From contig VCJN01000157.1 in NCBI GenBank assembly GCA_006384855.1, forward strand, positions 186,001-250,000: a stretch of 64,000 bases of DNA. Direction: 5' to 3'. The position numbers and the translations under genes were made by a program. The notes under the pieces were generated by a model that did not search any database, was not told the DNA's origin, and was given only the letters and a program-made list of their open reading frames with translations. This DNA comes from Tetraselmis striata. Taxonomy: Eukaryota; Chlorophyta; Chlorodendrophyceae; Chlorodendrales; Chlorodendraceae. The stretch's first letter is position 1; each line of letters opens with the position of its first letter. Shown piece after piece: positions 12,117-25,717 of the stretch.

Positions 12117-12670
12117 CATGACTTGTTTGCAAACAAGTCGCTGTCAAGATGACTTGTTTGCAAACAAGTCAGATTGTATGTTTTGTTCGCAAACAAGTCA
12201 AAAGTCAATGTCCTGTGTGCACATAGGTCATAAATTTTTACCAAAGTGGCAACCCAACCATTTTGACTGTTATGTTTTCACATCGAACATGGTGAAAATG
12301 CCATGTGTACGCTTAGGTCAGTTATTATGATGCCATGTGTGCAAACCGGCCATTGTGGCCATGCATGGTCTCTTCGCTTTGTTTTTACATTGGCTACCAA
12401 AGGGCACACTGGACCGAAACCCAAGTACGAACATGCCGTTTGTAGGCGAGGTATTCCACATAGGTCAAATAGATTGCCTTGTTTGCATACGTACTGGCCA
12501 TCAGAAATGGTGGCGAATTTGAGAACATTTGATATATTCCGTAAATTTTCAATTTATTTAATTTTGAGCTATTACCGGGTGTTTTATCTATTTAAAATAT
12601 CCCGTTCCATTACTAGGCGATGCGTACTTCACATGTAAGATGGAGTGCCATGTGTGCACACACAATATCG
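12117..12670. repeat. Array of ~30-bp palindromic repeats (GACTTGTTTG/CAAACAAGTC)
   Basis: A perfect 20-bp palindrome, GACTTGTTTGCAAACAAGTC, lies at 12120-12139 and again at 12151-12170. A decayed copy at 12179-12199 keeps the ~30-bp spacing. Looser versions (ATGCCATGTGTGCA...AGGTCA) recur near 12208, 12297, 12327, 12433, 12470 and 12645. The tract is AT-rich and non-coding. It could be a protein-binding array, part of a transposon end, or a minisatellite. Confidence 0.8.
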
Positions 12671-13057
12671 CTAATGTTGGCAGATGTGAGAACATTCGAC
12701 AATTCTTACATGCTTACAATTATAAATTAATCTAATGTCGCGCTGTTGCCCATTTTTTATTCAATTAACTATATATCACCGAACATGGATTGAACGGGGG
12801 CTGCGCTCGTTGAGGCACCAGAGTCATACAGGTTAATAACGCATGATGCATTGCCCTTATGTATGGCATATAGAGTTGCAAGTCCGGCTCGCCTTACGGC
12901 AGGCACATGCGTTGGTCCTGCATGGCCATTTGCAACTGCACTTCACTATACCTTGCCCACCATGTTCGTTGTGACACAGCCTTCACAACATCTCGAAGCG
13001 AGATCTTTTTCCCTTGGCTTGGCTTGCCACTTCTCCACCACTCTTGCTAATCCCAAT

Positions 13058-13694
13058 TAAGCGAGGCTCACCGACCTCATTAGCGCAAGGTCCACCTCGC
13101 CGTATTTTCGATTGATGACGCCAGCCATGTTTGCTAGCATGTGCATGCTCCTATCGGTGACCTGCCGGAAAAAATCATCAAGATATCAAGGCAGGTTTAA
13201 GTCTATTTGTGCCAGGCAACCAACACATAGCATCATACTACGACTCACCTCGATGACAACCAATGTGCAGGTTGTGGCATCAACTTTTCCTCGATCCACA
13301 CCTGGGACATCGATCTGCACCGGGTCGCCAACCTGGGGCGCATGGCCATACTTGCTTGCCACTCTTGTCGCCACGACACGGGCCTGCTTTGCTTGCGCCA
13401 CACGCAGCTCCGGCAAGGGCGTAGTGGCCAGTGGGGTGCCATCCTCTTTTGTTGCTTCGGGGTTCATGTCTTCAAAGCGGCGCGCTTGGCCGCAACAAGT
13501 GGCGTACGCGGATGATCTGTCGCCACCTGCCTGCATGGCACCAGCCTCCGCCTCTGGATCGTTGTCTCCGTTGACATCTTGTTCAATGGCCTCTCCGTCC
13601 TCTGGCTCCTCCAACATATCTTCCACATCAGGGGGGCTCTAGTGTCCAGCCCGCGTGCGCCGCTCTCGGCAATGCTCGTTGCACCAGCCATCAC
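13058..13694 (-). mobile_element. Integrase-like remnant (C-terminal 'VGD...DVDRGK' segment)
   Basis: A minus-strand open segment encodes KYGHAPQVGDPVQIDVPG followed by VDRGKVDATTC. This resembles the region after the DDE core in integrases of the KRBA2/SCAND3/Ginger-like group (pattern VGD-x-V-x-I-P-x-VDR). Acidic low-complexity sequence precedes it. GT and AG splice-like signals flank the open segments. Another open stretch at 13818-14051 with Cys/His residues (HRCAGCR) ends at a good GTAAGT donor and may belong to the same element. No DDE core is present in the window. The similarity is from memory and family assignment is tentative; a domesticated host gene is the alternative. Confidence 0.4.
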
Positions 13695-14561
13695 CAGTCC
13701 CCCTTGTGCATACGCGAAATGACGATATTCAGCATGATGTAACAGAGACTCTTATGACAATATCGGTTATATGTGATGGCTGTTAGTTTATTACCAGTAC
13801 GAATGACATGTTACTTACATGCGGCATCCTGCGCAACGGTGCCCCATGAGCGGACCTCGAGTAGGGATCTTCCTCCCAACGAGACAGTTGCCCCTTGTAA
13901 GCCATGCCTTGCACGCAATGGTAAGTGATGTCGGGCCCCCGCTATCCCTGTATGTGGTCTGGCGGAGGACTGTGCTCTCGCGGCCGCGGGCGCTGCTGCA
14001 TCGCCTCCTCAGCCAGCGGGCCCGATCACGGCTGGCACACAGGGCGATCACGGCTGGCTTGGGGCGCGTGTAGTCCCGGGACGACGGCGACCGCGAGGTC
14101 CACCCTCGCGACTGCCGCCCGATTGACCAGCCCCATTAGGGATTCGCGTTTTGCTGACACCATACGCCTTTAGGGCGGAAACAGCTCGGATAGAAAGGCA
14201 GTTTAGTCAAAATAGAAGGCATAAATAGTGTATGTTTTCCCCTAGCTAGCTTGTGCGACGGAGCATGTGCCATCGGTGCGAAGTTTATGGTTGGGGCGGC
14301 GCTCATATTGGTTGCTGCGGGGTCGCCACGGAGATCTCGCAGCACGCCGCCGGCGTGGCTGTAGCGCCGAGATCCCGCCCACCATCGCCGCATAAAGAGG
14401 TACTTCTGGCGCTACGGGCGGTCGCGGTGTCGGTGGTTGACAGTAATCGTGGGCTTGCTAGAGGCTACAGCATGGGCAATAGGCCGAGAGAGCGATGTGC
14501 GCGTCGCGTTCCCGCATGTGTTGCACACTGTATTAACGGCGCGAGTCGCATATCGGAACTT

Positions 14562-15409
14562 TCATTCGGGTAGTATTGCAATATATCGCACGGGTTGCCG
14601 CAATAACCCGGCATGTGCTGCATGCAATGCTTGAGTAGGCCCATGCGCGTGGTGATGCAGGGCGCGTGCGTGGGTGTACCGATGACGGCTGGGTTTGGCG
14701 GATAGAACAAGCTTGCTTAGATTGGCGTCCACCTCTTCTTGTAGCTCCTCCACCTCGTCGAGAATGTAGGCCTGCACATACCCTAGCGATCCGAGCGGCG
14801 CGTTGAGGACCAGGATGCTGCGGTGTCCATCCAGCTCGGGCCACTCGATGTCGGCCGGGGCCTCACGCCGCGCGGCCTCCATATATGTGTTCGCGTTGTA
14901 CTACGCGTGCATCTCGTCGAAGCGCACCTCAAGCCCCACGGACGCCTTTATGGACGTGCGAAAGGCGTGAAGGGCCGGCCAAACTATACGTGCTCCGGGA
15001 GGCCCACCAAATATCCATCGTCGGCGTTGAATTGCGCCGCCCCGTCTGTGAACAACGTCCTGACGCATTCATGCACCTCATCGGGGTGAACCGCGACGGA
15101 GAAGGAAGTCGTGGCCACAGCGCGCTGTGTTGCACGCCGTCCTCCGACCGCAGAGGGGCGGACCGATCGTCCACGAGCAGAAACGAATCCGTGGACAGGG
15201 AGGCCAGGAGCGCAGGGATGACAGGGTGTAGAGGAGAGCAAACTGCGAAGTAACTGTCGTACTGTTATATTGTAACTATTACAGGCGTCAAAATTATTGA
15301 ACGGATGGGTTTTAATCCGTGCGCAAGTTGCACTCCACAAACTGATTGCCGCCCTGTGGGCATATATATTTTCATCTTCCCTCGAGCTAGCCGGTCCTAG
15401 TAGTCGCAC
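14562..15409 (-). mobile_element. Reverse-transcriptase-like retroelement remnant
   Basis: Minus-strand text contains NADDGYLVGLPEHV, a (Y/F)xDD-type reverse-transcriptase box. Downstream is EAARREAPADIEWPELDGHR and LVLNAPLGSLGYVQAY, like RT text often seen in algal genomes. The element is broken and incomplete, with several interruptions. Neither ends nor target-site repeats are visible, so I cannot place it among non-LTR, LTR or DIRS classes. Confidence 0.5.
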
Positions 15410-17398
15410 AAAGCATTCGATGGCGCATAGTGGATATATACGTATTTACGTCTAGCATTTGTGAAATGCTACATCATGCTAGATGCAAATGCGTTACATC
15501 GCATGTATGCGGTGTGCATCTAGGTTATCTAGGGCATTCGATGCCCTAATCTGAAAGCAGATGGGGTAATGTTGCGGCTATCTTGCGTAGCGAGCCATGG
15601 CCGCGCTTGGCGTACGCGCTTATAAAATTAGCGATACCCGCCCGCTGGTGCGCCCCGGAAAAACGGAATTTGCCGTCAGCAATAGAATATGCGCAAAGAT
15701 CGCAATATAGGCGCGCAGTACAGAAGGCCACAGTGCGGCTGTAAACTGTGTGCGGTATTTGGTCGCACCCGCGCCCGCTTAGTTCGCGCACCGTGGTTCG
15801 CGCGCGGCGGGTCCGCCTCACTACAAGTCTACAAGGAAATGCGCCGACGGCGAATCGAACATGCGCGCGGGCGTGCGCGCGCACGATGAACATCGCTTGA
15901 ACGCTCAGGCCGCAGCCCACGACAGGCGTCATTGACGCTTTGTTTTGTTATATAATCTTTATGCCCGGTAACAAACGGCTCGCTGTAACGCGTGGGACAC
16001 CGATTTGAAGTTGAGCTGTTAAAACCCGTTCATTATGTTTGACGCATGTAGTATATGATCCTTTCGGGACACGCCCGTTATTTCAGCGCATATACCGTAT
16101 ACAATCACGGACCAGACGCGAGACCCGCGGGACCGGGCCAGCAGCAGAAGCGATAATACAAGCACCAGAGCGCGGCCCTGCCAACATCATCATCGCCGGA
16201 ACGTTAACGAATAGTAAGCGCGCTGATGCTGGCGTGCGGCGGTCGGCGTCGTCGCTGCCGCTCTGACGCTGCTGCTGTGCGCGCAGCATGCCGGCGCGTC
16301 CGCGGGGCCAACCACCCGTACCATGGGGGTTGGTGCGGCCCACCGGCAAAAGGCCACTGCATCTCCAGTGTAGCGGAAAGCTGTGAAGTATCCAGCCCCC
16401 ACATTGCCCGGCCATACTATCAGCTTTCTCTACCTTCTGCCGGCTGCCCCCACCTCGTACCGTGCGGTCCGCCAAGCCCAGGTGCGCGCGCGGGCGTTGT
16501 CTAGCGGTATCCCATTTTCAGTTACATAATCCGTTGCAGGGCGCAACCCCGCCACATGCCGAGACAGCAAAGCTCGCGCAGAGCTAGCCCGGCTGCGAAC
16601 AAGCCGGACATCCTCACGGGAGCTCCCTCTGAATACGGATGCAACCTCTGCCTGTCTCCCTGGTCGTAGGAACAGAATGGAGGAGGGCGGCGCTGGCGTT
16701 GACACCCTCGCGAGGCCCGAGGCCACTCGGTGAGTAGCACCCCCCCCCCCCCCCCCCCCCCGCCCCCACCCCCCGCCGCTCCCTAACAAAACACCCACGC
16801 CGCATGCCCGACAATCCGACAGCCCGCCCCGCACCGCCGTCTCAATGGCACGTGCTAAGCTTCACCTCCACGTGCAAGCACGGCCGAATCGCTCCCACGA
16901 AGTAGTTATGTTTTGTCAGACGCAGAAACACCGAGGGAGGGGGGTTTTGTCTGCTACACGTTTAGGCTGGGAAGGATACCTGCAGCCACCACCGCCCATT
17001 TTCGCACTTTAGATCCATGCAACATCGCATGTATCTCGGCGTTAATCCTCTGCCGTCATGCATACACCCGCTTGGCAGTCTCTGGGTGCATATGCCAAGA
17101 CCTCTTCACGGTGTGTTGATAGCCGGGCGCCACTGATTGAGCGCTTGATGGAGTGTTGGAGCACTGCCGTCCTTCGCACGCAGTTGACGCGAGTCTCGAG
17201 CAATGTTTCGCAGCTTCTATGTCAGGATTTGGTGAAACTAGCTTAGTTCCCTGATGTAGGCCCCTGCCCTCCCTTCGGCTCTTCTCCCCGAAACGCAGCG
17301 AAAGGCTTAGCTGCCGAAGCTCGGGCGCCGCTGTGGATTCTGATTCAACTAATATGTCTCTAGGTCTGGGCGCTCCGCAAAGCTCACTTTTTCTGCAG
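15410..17398. other. Intergenic; C-run at ~16740-16762, no gene recognised
   Basis: Around 15445-15530 imperfect inverted and direct repeats of GCATTTGTGAAATGC and GATGCAAATGCG types occur. A ~23-base C-run lies near 16740. Open frames here are low-complexity and overlap on both strands, so I support none of them. Confidence 0.45.
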
Positions 17399-18044
17399 CA
17401 CCTAAGGTGCCACGCGCTAAGGTGCAGCCACGACATGACTTCACGCACAACTCCGGCAAGCTTCGCCAGATCAGCCAGGAGAACAGCATCCTTGTAGAAA
17501 AAATCGCCAAGATCAGCGCGCGGGGCACGGGGAACGCTGAACTCGGACTGCCGTCAAAGAAAACACCGGACACTTACGTCCCTCAGCACTTGAAGGTAGG
17601 GCAAGCTGCAGAGGGGCGGACAGCAGGACCGCTTGCTCTGTCACTCTATGCGTGGGGTAAACTTGGCGCGGTGCAGGCCAGGGCAGTGTGGGGCAGCTGA
17701 GCCACTGCCATCCTGCTGCAGGTGGCGATGACATCCTCCGCGGCAGTCAACAGAAAGAAAACCTATGACAAGATTGCACAGGAGAACATGGCCATGTACA
17801 ATCGGTACGGATCACCTCACATTTGAGTAGTCTGCCCATGTCGTCAAGCTTCTCTGTCTAAAAGATGTATTTTTTTCCGCCGTGTAGGCTCCAGTCCATC
17901 AAGCCTTCAGGCGACATCTCGCGAGCAAAGCTGCAGGAGGAACACAAGAAGAACCTGGAATACAAAAAGAACTGCTCTATGTACCGTGACGCTGCTAGCA
18001 AGAAGAAGACTATGGCCGACAAGGAGGAGGGTTGGCAGTCCTAG
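17399..18044 (+). CDS. CFAP97/Hemingway-like ciliary protein (5' end not located)
   Basis: Three exons at 17399-17595, 17722-17804 and 17888-18044 with GT-AG introns and consistent phase. The product reads PRAKVQPRHDF, KLRQISQENSILVEKIAKIS, NRKKTYDKIAQENMAMYNRL and IKPSGDISRAKLQEEHKKN. The repeated pattern (K)xIxxENxxLxxRL...IKP followed by a basic, Lys-rich C-terminus matches the CFAP97 domain as in CFAP97D1/Hemingway proteins, which are needed for cilia and sperm flagella. At roughly 145 aa it is close to the short CFAP97D class. The ATG is not in exon 17399: the frame there starts at GTG codons after a good TTTTCTGCAG acceptor, so a short first exon must lie upstream. A tiny ATG-bearing piece at 17354 would need an implausibly short 35-nt intron. 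Family call is from pattern recall; moderate confidence. Confidence 0.62.
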
Positions 18045-20255
18045 GGTCGGCACCTTGGGCTTTTCACAGGCGGGCGTCCTGTCCTATTTGGGTGTGTACT
18101 AATACAACTACGGGTACGCTCTGGTATATTAGAGCTACCGAGCTAGCTAGTGTTGGCAGCATGTCAACTGATTTCTATTTTCCCCCCTTCCCGTGGCCGT
18201 TTGGGATTGCGCTCCATTTGCGTGTCGACAAAGTATATATGCAAGAGGAGCTCATGCACTAGTACTTAATGCATACATTCCAATGTGGCTTGCATACCAG
18301 GGTCAGAATCTCAGGTTTGATGCTGTGCAGATAAGTTATATCACTGGATGAACTGCCTGGACCAAGCCATAGGAGTGACTTCTACTCCTTGCAGTATATC
18401 CACAGAGTAGCTATATGTTGCGCTGCCAAAATAGTAAGGCAGCTATTGCTTATGGACAATCAAACGCCCCCCCTTGTAAGGACAACCAAACATGGGGGCA
18501 AACCAAGGAATGAAAGCTTATACACGATTGCAGACCCACAGTTTATCATTATCAGCGCTAAATATAAAACAAGGACTCTGCTTATTAAAATATGCAAAAA
18601 GCAGTATGATGATCAGCGCGACGCCGCCTCCCCATCATCGTCACTCAGTGGTAGTTCGTACAGGTAGTTGGCAACAGGTGACATACACTGTGTATATTGA
18701 TTAATACCCGTTCTAAAAATATGATTACAGTATCGATAACTTTTGATGCACCAGCAAGAACATGCGACGAAGGATTGCCATATACAAATGCCAACGACTA
18801 CTAATCCTGAATCGCCTTTGGGACACAGGACCAGCAAGCCGCCATTAGCCTCGTCAAACAATGTTCAAACAAAGTTATATTTCGTATCTGTTGGTTCCGA
18901 CAACCTGTTGCCACCGTCGCAATATTGTCCTACTCGGCATATGAAGGACAGTTACAATATGCATTTGGATGAGATTATGTAGCTCAAAGTGTGCGGCTAT
19001 GCAACAGCGATGCATCAGTGTGCTGGGCAGTTGTCTGTTGCGCCGGATAACCCTTATTCTGATAGTGCGTGGGATATAAATATAGGCATTGTCATCACCT
19101 CGTCCGCGATCTCAGCAGTGGGAGATACTCATGGTGCGGAATGCATGGCGCTACTGTGATTTGTCGTTGATCTTGGCGCCCGTTAGCGGCAAGCGAACTG
19201 CGTGCTGCCGCGGCCTGGGGCAGGCGGTGTCCATGGTCGAATTGTGTGGAAAGGTATATTTGTAATACTTAATCTGGCGCGCGCGCAGTTTCAATACATT
19301 AGTTAGCTGACATGCAGACGAGTAAAATCCACTACTACAGGTGAGGGTACGGTACCGCCTCGCCCTTTTCGGCGGTGCGCTACCTGTACTGGGATGGGGT
19401 TTCTCGCCCTCTGCCTGCGCTGATGATGATGACGTCTGATGAAGCTTTGACGATATGTCGATACGATGCGCTACGTGCCGGCTGGTCGCCCGTCGGCAGC
19501 TCCGCCCCGTACGACGTCTGCTGCCGACCAGCCACGCGGGAAGGGCCTTTCGACGCACTACTTGACCGCTGAACACCCAGGGGCTACCATACACTGCCGC
19601 TCTATCCCCAGAGCGTTCAGCGTACCGCGGCTCCAGCGGGCATCCAACCAGGCAGACATCTCACCGCGCTGCCGTGATCTGGGAGTTGCCGCATTTTTAT
19701 TTGAACCGCGGCGCAGCAGGTGCGTGGCGGCCCGGTCATCTCGCGGTCAGCGGAGCCCGACGGTGCCACCCCCCACCCTTCGCCCGGGAAGACTATGATG
19801 GCATCCCTTGCCCCCGCACGCATCTTAGCGCCGCTACTCGTACACCTCCTGGAGCGAACAGTCGGCGGCAGTGTGTTCCTGCTCGCCCGGGGGCCGGGTT
19901 CCCTCCGCCAGGGATGGCATGGCGCGACGCCTCGGCGCAACCCCTACGAGTCCATCCGTGATATTGCTAGCTGTGGTGTGTGGCCGAAGGAGCCGCGTGT
20001 GGTGTGTGGCTAGCTGGCTGGCTGGCTGGTTGCGGAGAGCCGGGGAGGTTGCGCTGGGGTGCTGCCTCGCTGGGAGAGCGTTAGAGCAGGCGGGAGGGGG
20101 TGTGCCGCGTTGGGGTGTTGCCTCCCGGCCGGCCGGCGGTCTCCGCTCCGCCACGCCCCTAGCCGACTCGTCAACTAGCCGACCAGCTGCCCTTTGGGTC
20201 CCCGCTGCCGCCTGACGGGCTGCCTGGTGCGGTGGCCTGCGCAGGGGTTTCGGCG
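18045..20255. other. Intergenic; nothing recognised
   Basis: Spacer between the CFAP97-like gene and the unknown gene at 20256, both on the plus strand. Open frames are short and overlap on both strands. I see no RNA gene or known repeat of the families described elsewhere in this window. Confidence 0.5.
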
Positions 20256-22240
20256 ATGGTGGTGGCGGCGGGGCGGGCGCAGCTAGAGGAGGAGCTGGAG
20301 GCGCAGCTGCGGCGTCGCAAGCGCGACAATGACCGGATCAGAGGTAGCCCCCACCCCCCACCCCATCCCGTGCCACCCCGAAGCAATGCGGGACGGTGCA
20401 CGGCGACGGAGCGAGCGCTGACTGGCGCTGCGCCACGCGGGCAGAGCTGCTGGCGGAGCTGCAGGGCTGCGCGGGGGAGCTCGACCCGCGCCCGGAGGTG
20501 CTGCTCGGGCTGGTGGCGACCAGCGACACGCTGCTGGAGGTGCGGCGGCGGCTACGGCTGCTGCGGCAATAGCATTGCCGCACGTCGCACGCACGTTTGC
20601 TGAGGCGCTTGCCTCCTCGCCCCTCCCCGCTGCATGGACGGGCGCCCAGGGCACCTTCAACGAGGAGCTGGAAGTGACGATGTGCGAGCAGTTTGCCTAC
20701 CAGGGGGAGCTCATGGACGCGGAGTCGCAGATCCAGCTGCGCACGCAGGTGCGTGCTGGACCCATGGTGGCAGAGGAGGAAGGGGGGGGGGGGGGGGGGG
20801 GGGGGCTAAGGCTAAGAGTTTAGGGTCTTGCTGCGGTGACAGCAGCAGCAGTGAAGGGTGGCGGTGGCGGGAGGGTCGGTGGTGGTGCATCGGGGTGTCC
20901 TGCTGGCATGGACAAGGTCAGCCCCAGGGGGACACCTCCATGCCTTTGGTGGGGCGCTGCCTAATGTGGGCAGCAGCTCCCCGGCGACAGCCTGCGGCTG
21001 ACTGTCATCCACCCTTCCCCTCTGGGCAGTACGTGCTGCTGCCCATCCGGCACAAGTCACCGCCGCGCGGGCGGCCCACGTGGCCCGAGGTGGCGGCGCG
21101 CATCCGCGAGGTCCTACTCTGCGCGGCGCCGCCCACCACGTGCGGCTGCGACGCCCGCTTCCTGCAGCGCATGATGCGCAAGGCGGCCGGCAGCGTGCTC
21201 AGCGCCCTCGGCTACACCATCCAGCGGCACACCATTGAGTCCGACATCGAGCGCAGGTGACCCCCCCCCCCCCCCCCCCCCCTCTCCACCCCCCAGGCCC
21301 CTGGCCCAGCAGTCCTATTCGACCATGGGTGCCAACGCGGTGGTAGCCACACTGCGGATACGAACCCGCCCCACCCGCCAGAGCTCAACTACAGACAAAA
21401 CAATAGCGGAACTGTGCCGGATGATCCTATAGGTTGCTAGCAAGCGCCGTGGAACTGTGCGAGGAGTATGATTAGGGCTCTGATAGGAGCGTCCGCACGC
21501 GTTCTCACTGCAACTGGTGTTGGGATGGCGGGGAGGGCGGACCGAGGGAACCTCCCATTGCTGTCTTGTCCTCTTTGCGGACGGCGGCAGTAACTACCGC
21601 GGTGACTTGATGTGTCGTTGCACAGCGGGGCCGCGTCCTTCTGTGTTGTTATGTATCATCTTGTGGCGAGTGGGGACCCGGGGGAGAGGGGGGGGGGGGT
21701 TGAGCATGTCAACATTGATGATAACGACGCGGGAGCTGGGGTCCAAAGCTCAGCATGCTCAAGGCGCCAGCACCCTGGCACCCGGCGGCACACCGGCGCT
21801 GTGCTGACTGCCCTCGGACCCGGCGCGGCGCAGCCTGGAGCAGCTGGCGGCGTCCGCAGGGCGCAGCAATCCGGCGCGGCGAGGACAGCGTGCGGCTGAG
21901 CCACATGCAGCTGGAGGAGGTGCTGGCGCGCTTCCCGGTGCAGGACTGCGCGGACTGCATCGAGACGTGCCTGGCGGAGGGCGGCGAGGGGCGCGGCAGG
22001 CGGGGCGGCGGGCAGCCGGAGGCCGGGCCCTTGCCCTCGCCCACGCCCGGGCCGGCGGGCGATGACAGGTGCGCGCCGAGGGGTCGCCACCGCAGAGTGC
22101 ACTCGCACTTGTCTCTGGCAGTGGCGAGGGGAAAGTGTTATACCCACGCATGTGTATACTTGGGAGTAGGGCTCCAACCGCTTCCCCAAGTGGGATGCGG
22201 TGCTGCTCCCCATACAACAACCAACAGCTTCATGTATGGT

Positions 22241-22282
<42 letters not shown>

Positions 22283-25200
22283 CTCTACTTCGTAGGCCAT
22301 TTACACTGTTGTCTTACAATGACTCTAGGGCCCGGTAAAAATTATGAGGAGTGCCATCGATGTAGCTCGTCTCCACGTCCATCTACTTGTCCCGTACATG
22401 CACGCGGGTCGCCGACTCGTCGTCGTTCATCCGCCACTCGTATGATGATTCGTCCGCGACGCTTGTGGCGCGCCGCGCCCGGCTGTTGTGCTGCCCTCCT
22501 CTCGTGTTCCAGCTTGTGAAACGGCGCGGCAATGATGCGGATGAGTGCCGCTGAGAAACCGTGATGACATCGGTGACACGGCAATTACGCACTATCCGTG
22601 ACGGACTAACATCCAATTCGTATTCGGATTTAGCTTGACTACTGTACGGAATACGGCGTTCTTTTTACCACTATGAGTGATAAACATCCTGGTGAGAGGC
22701 TTGAAAGGGCACTTGATGCGGAATCCCGAAGCCCGGGCTACATAACCCAGAGTGATATTACCCCCCCCCCCCCCCCCCCCTCCACCACACACACTACCTA
22801 TGGGCCACAATGACGCATAATAGGGTATTAAAACCTTATTACTGGAAAGTAGAGGCCACATACATCATTACCGGCTCGACCCACACAATGGCACGGCACC
22901 CATCCACCCACCCGCAAACGTGCATGAATGCATTCATATTCAAGCAATACTTATTTTGTAACATATATAATATAATATATACATACATATGTATATATTG
23001 TGTGTGTGTGCGTGTCAGAGAGAATAGACAGCGGGGCACCACTTCAACATAGTGCCTTGAGCAACCGAGCGAGGGGAAGACGTCCCTGTGGCAGAAGCGG
23101 TGATGTGAAAGCGCGCTCACGTGGCGTGCGGGACCGCCAGAACCCAACTCTCTGCCTTCCTTCCACCCACCCGCGCAGGGAGGCCGATGGCCGGCAGGGC
23201 GCGCGGCGGCGGTCCGCCGAGGTTCAAGCCACGCAGGTGCTGGCGTGCCCCGAGTTTGGCGAGGTGGTGATGGAGACGCCGGAGGAGGGCGAGCCGGGCA
23301 CCTCCATGCTGGGCGCGCTGGCCAGCGGGGCCGCGGCACAGCACCTCACAATGCGGAGCGCAGGTCCGCCCCGCCCGCTGGAGCGGGAACCCTGGCGCCG
23401 CCCTCTCGTGAGGCCGTACACCGCAGTGGCCGGCATGCGCTGAATGCGAGCCGGCGCAACCATAAGAGCCCTCATTACAAGTCTCACAGTGGGCTTGCGT
23501 GCAACCTATGAAAACATTCGCTACAGTATGTCCGCTGTAGTTTCGTCTGCATGTGATCTGTCAGTCAGGGGGGGGTTCTTATTCGCAGTGTCCGCATTGC
23601 CGTGTCGGCCCCCGTATACGTTACAGTGTCCTTTGCATGCGATGACCGAATCACTCCCAACTTGCCTTTGCTCAGCCTCAGCACAGACCCGCCTCTTGCT
23701 CATTTACACCAAGAGGCCGCCACATAGCTGCCGGAAGAGCCAACTCAGCTGACTCCCTACATGCGGTGTGTTCTGCAGGCAATGCAGTGCAGGCGCCGCC
23801 GCCACCGCCGCCGCCGCCACTGCCGCCGCCGTCACCGCCGCCGCCCGAGGGTGCCGCTCCCCAGGGGCTTGGGACGGCCCTGCCAAGCCGGACCCCCGCG
23901 CCTGTGCCGCCGCCGACGACACCGCGGGAGCTGGAGCCGGTCCACTGCAGCGTGGCCAAGGTGGTGAAGCTGACGTCGGCGGTGCTGTCCCCGCAGCCGC
24001 CGCCGCCAGCTGCAGCCCCGCTCCGCGCTCCGCGCTCCCCGCTCAAGCGCAGCCGAGAAGAGGAGGAGGGCGCCGTGGAGGAGGCCGCCCCCGCCACCAT
24101 GAAGCTCAAGGACCTGGTCAAGCTGCTCGTGAGCTGCACCCCCTCCCCCCCCTCCTTCCGCCCTGCTGTCGCCCGACCTCCCATTTGCCTCCTGCGCCTC
24201 AAGCATGTTGTTTTCAGCAGACAATCTCACGGCCGGTTGGACGATGGAGTAAGTCCCTATAATCTAGATAGTCCCATAATCTGGAAATAAAAGCTCGAGT
24301 CCTTCTCCGGCGCTGAAATGATTAGCCGCACAGTCTCTGCGGCTGCCGGCTCCCCTGTGGTAATAACCCTTATTATGAGCCCATAATTGGGCTGGCTTGC
24401 AACCAATAATACCAAGAACATTCGCTATAGCACCGGTATAGTCTCGTCCTCATCTGACCTCTGGCAGGCCGGGCGGGTTCTTATGTGCAGTGTTCTTATA
24501 ACAACCGCGTCGGCGCCCGTCGATGAATTTGAAGCGGCCAATCCGTCTGTCGGGAACTCGAGCAACATTATCGGCCCCAATTCGAATTTGTAGTCAGTGG
24601 CATGTTTAGTTTCATACTTAATCCTTTGTGACTTAAGGTCGTTTCTCGCTATGATTCTGTCCAGCTGTGGTTCAACAGTTCTCACCATGTGTGGGTCTGA
24701 TATCAAAGCGGCCACCGCAACAAATGGCCCCAGCCCAGGACCGGCCATCACTACGCGACCCTCGCCCCCACATGTCTCACTCCCCCCCCCCCCCCCCTCC
24801 CCAACCGCCAGGCGGAGAACCCGGACGCGGCGCCCTTCGTCCCCCGGCTTGTCCCGGAGCGATACATGGCAGCCAACCGCATGGCGGCAGCCGCAATCAA
24901 GTAAGCGCCTGGGCGTGCCCTCCGCTGCCTATCAAAGCCCCCCTCTCTCGGTCTCTCCCCCGGGGCACTATCAGTATGATCCAGTACTGTTGATGGGGCC
25001 AAGTGGGGGGGAGTAAGGTTCGGGTTCAGGTACAGATTCAGGAACTGAAGCAAGGTGACTTTGGGGCATACCACCGTCCGATTCTCCGGCTAGCCCCACC
25101 CCTCACTACTGCTGCTTGCAGTGAAGGTGCTGAAAGCCTGAAACCGTACATTTGCGATCAAGGCATTACTTATCATCGGTTTCGGGCTGCACGCGGTAAC

Positions 25201-25678
25201 GAGCACGCTTCGAACCTGCCTGAGGTCAAATAGGTCAAATTTAGACAAAAATATACTTAACTACATAGATAGTGAATCTTCTTATACGCGCGATTATATT
25301 GCTAGCAAGTTTAATCTGAGGCACACGCTAATAAGGGTGCTTTTTTTTCGCCCCGGGGACAGGACTGGCACCAGTGAAACCCTTGCAGCATCTCTACGAT
25401 GGCCATCTAAGCAGATCAATCCTACCTGATAGTACGGAAATCCCTGGGTATGCGACGCTCTTATATAAATCATAAGGTGCATATTATTGATAAGTGCGTT
25501 GGCACCCGTAGCGTGTGCGATGATAACAAACTGATGCTGTTCATATATTAATTCTAGCTGGACGTAATGCATTGATTCATTAAACGCACCACTTCTGCTA
25601 CAATGAATCCATGGCGATCGGCCAGGCATTTAGTTTCAGTGCAGCATGTAGAAATGTGTGTGTGTGTGTGTGTGTGTG

Positions 25679-25717
<39 letters not shown>

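Noticed and set aside
21834-21888. Frameshift in the unknown gene before exon 5
   Set aside because: An acceptor at 21888 restores phase without any lesion; the upstream coding-like text may be intronic.
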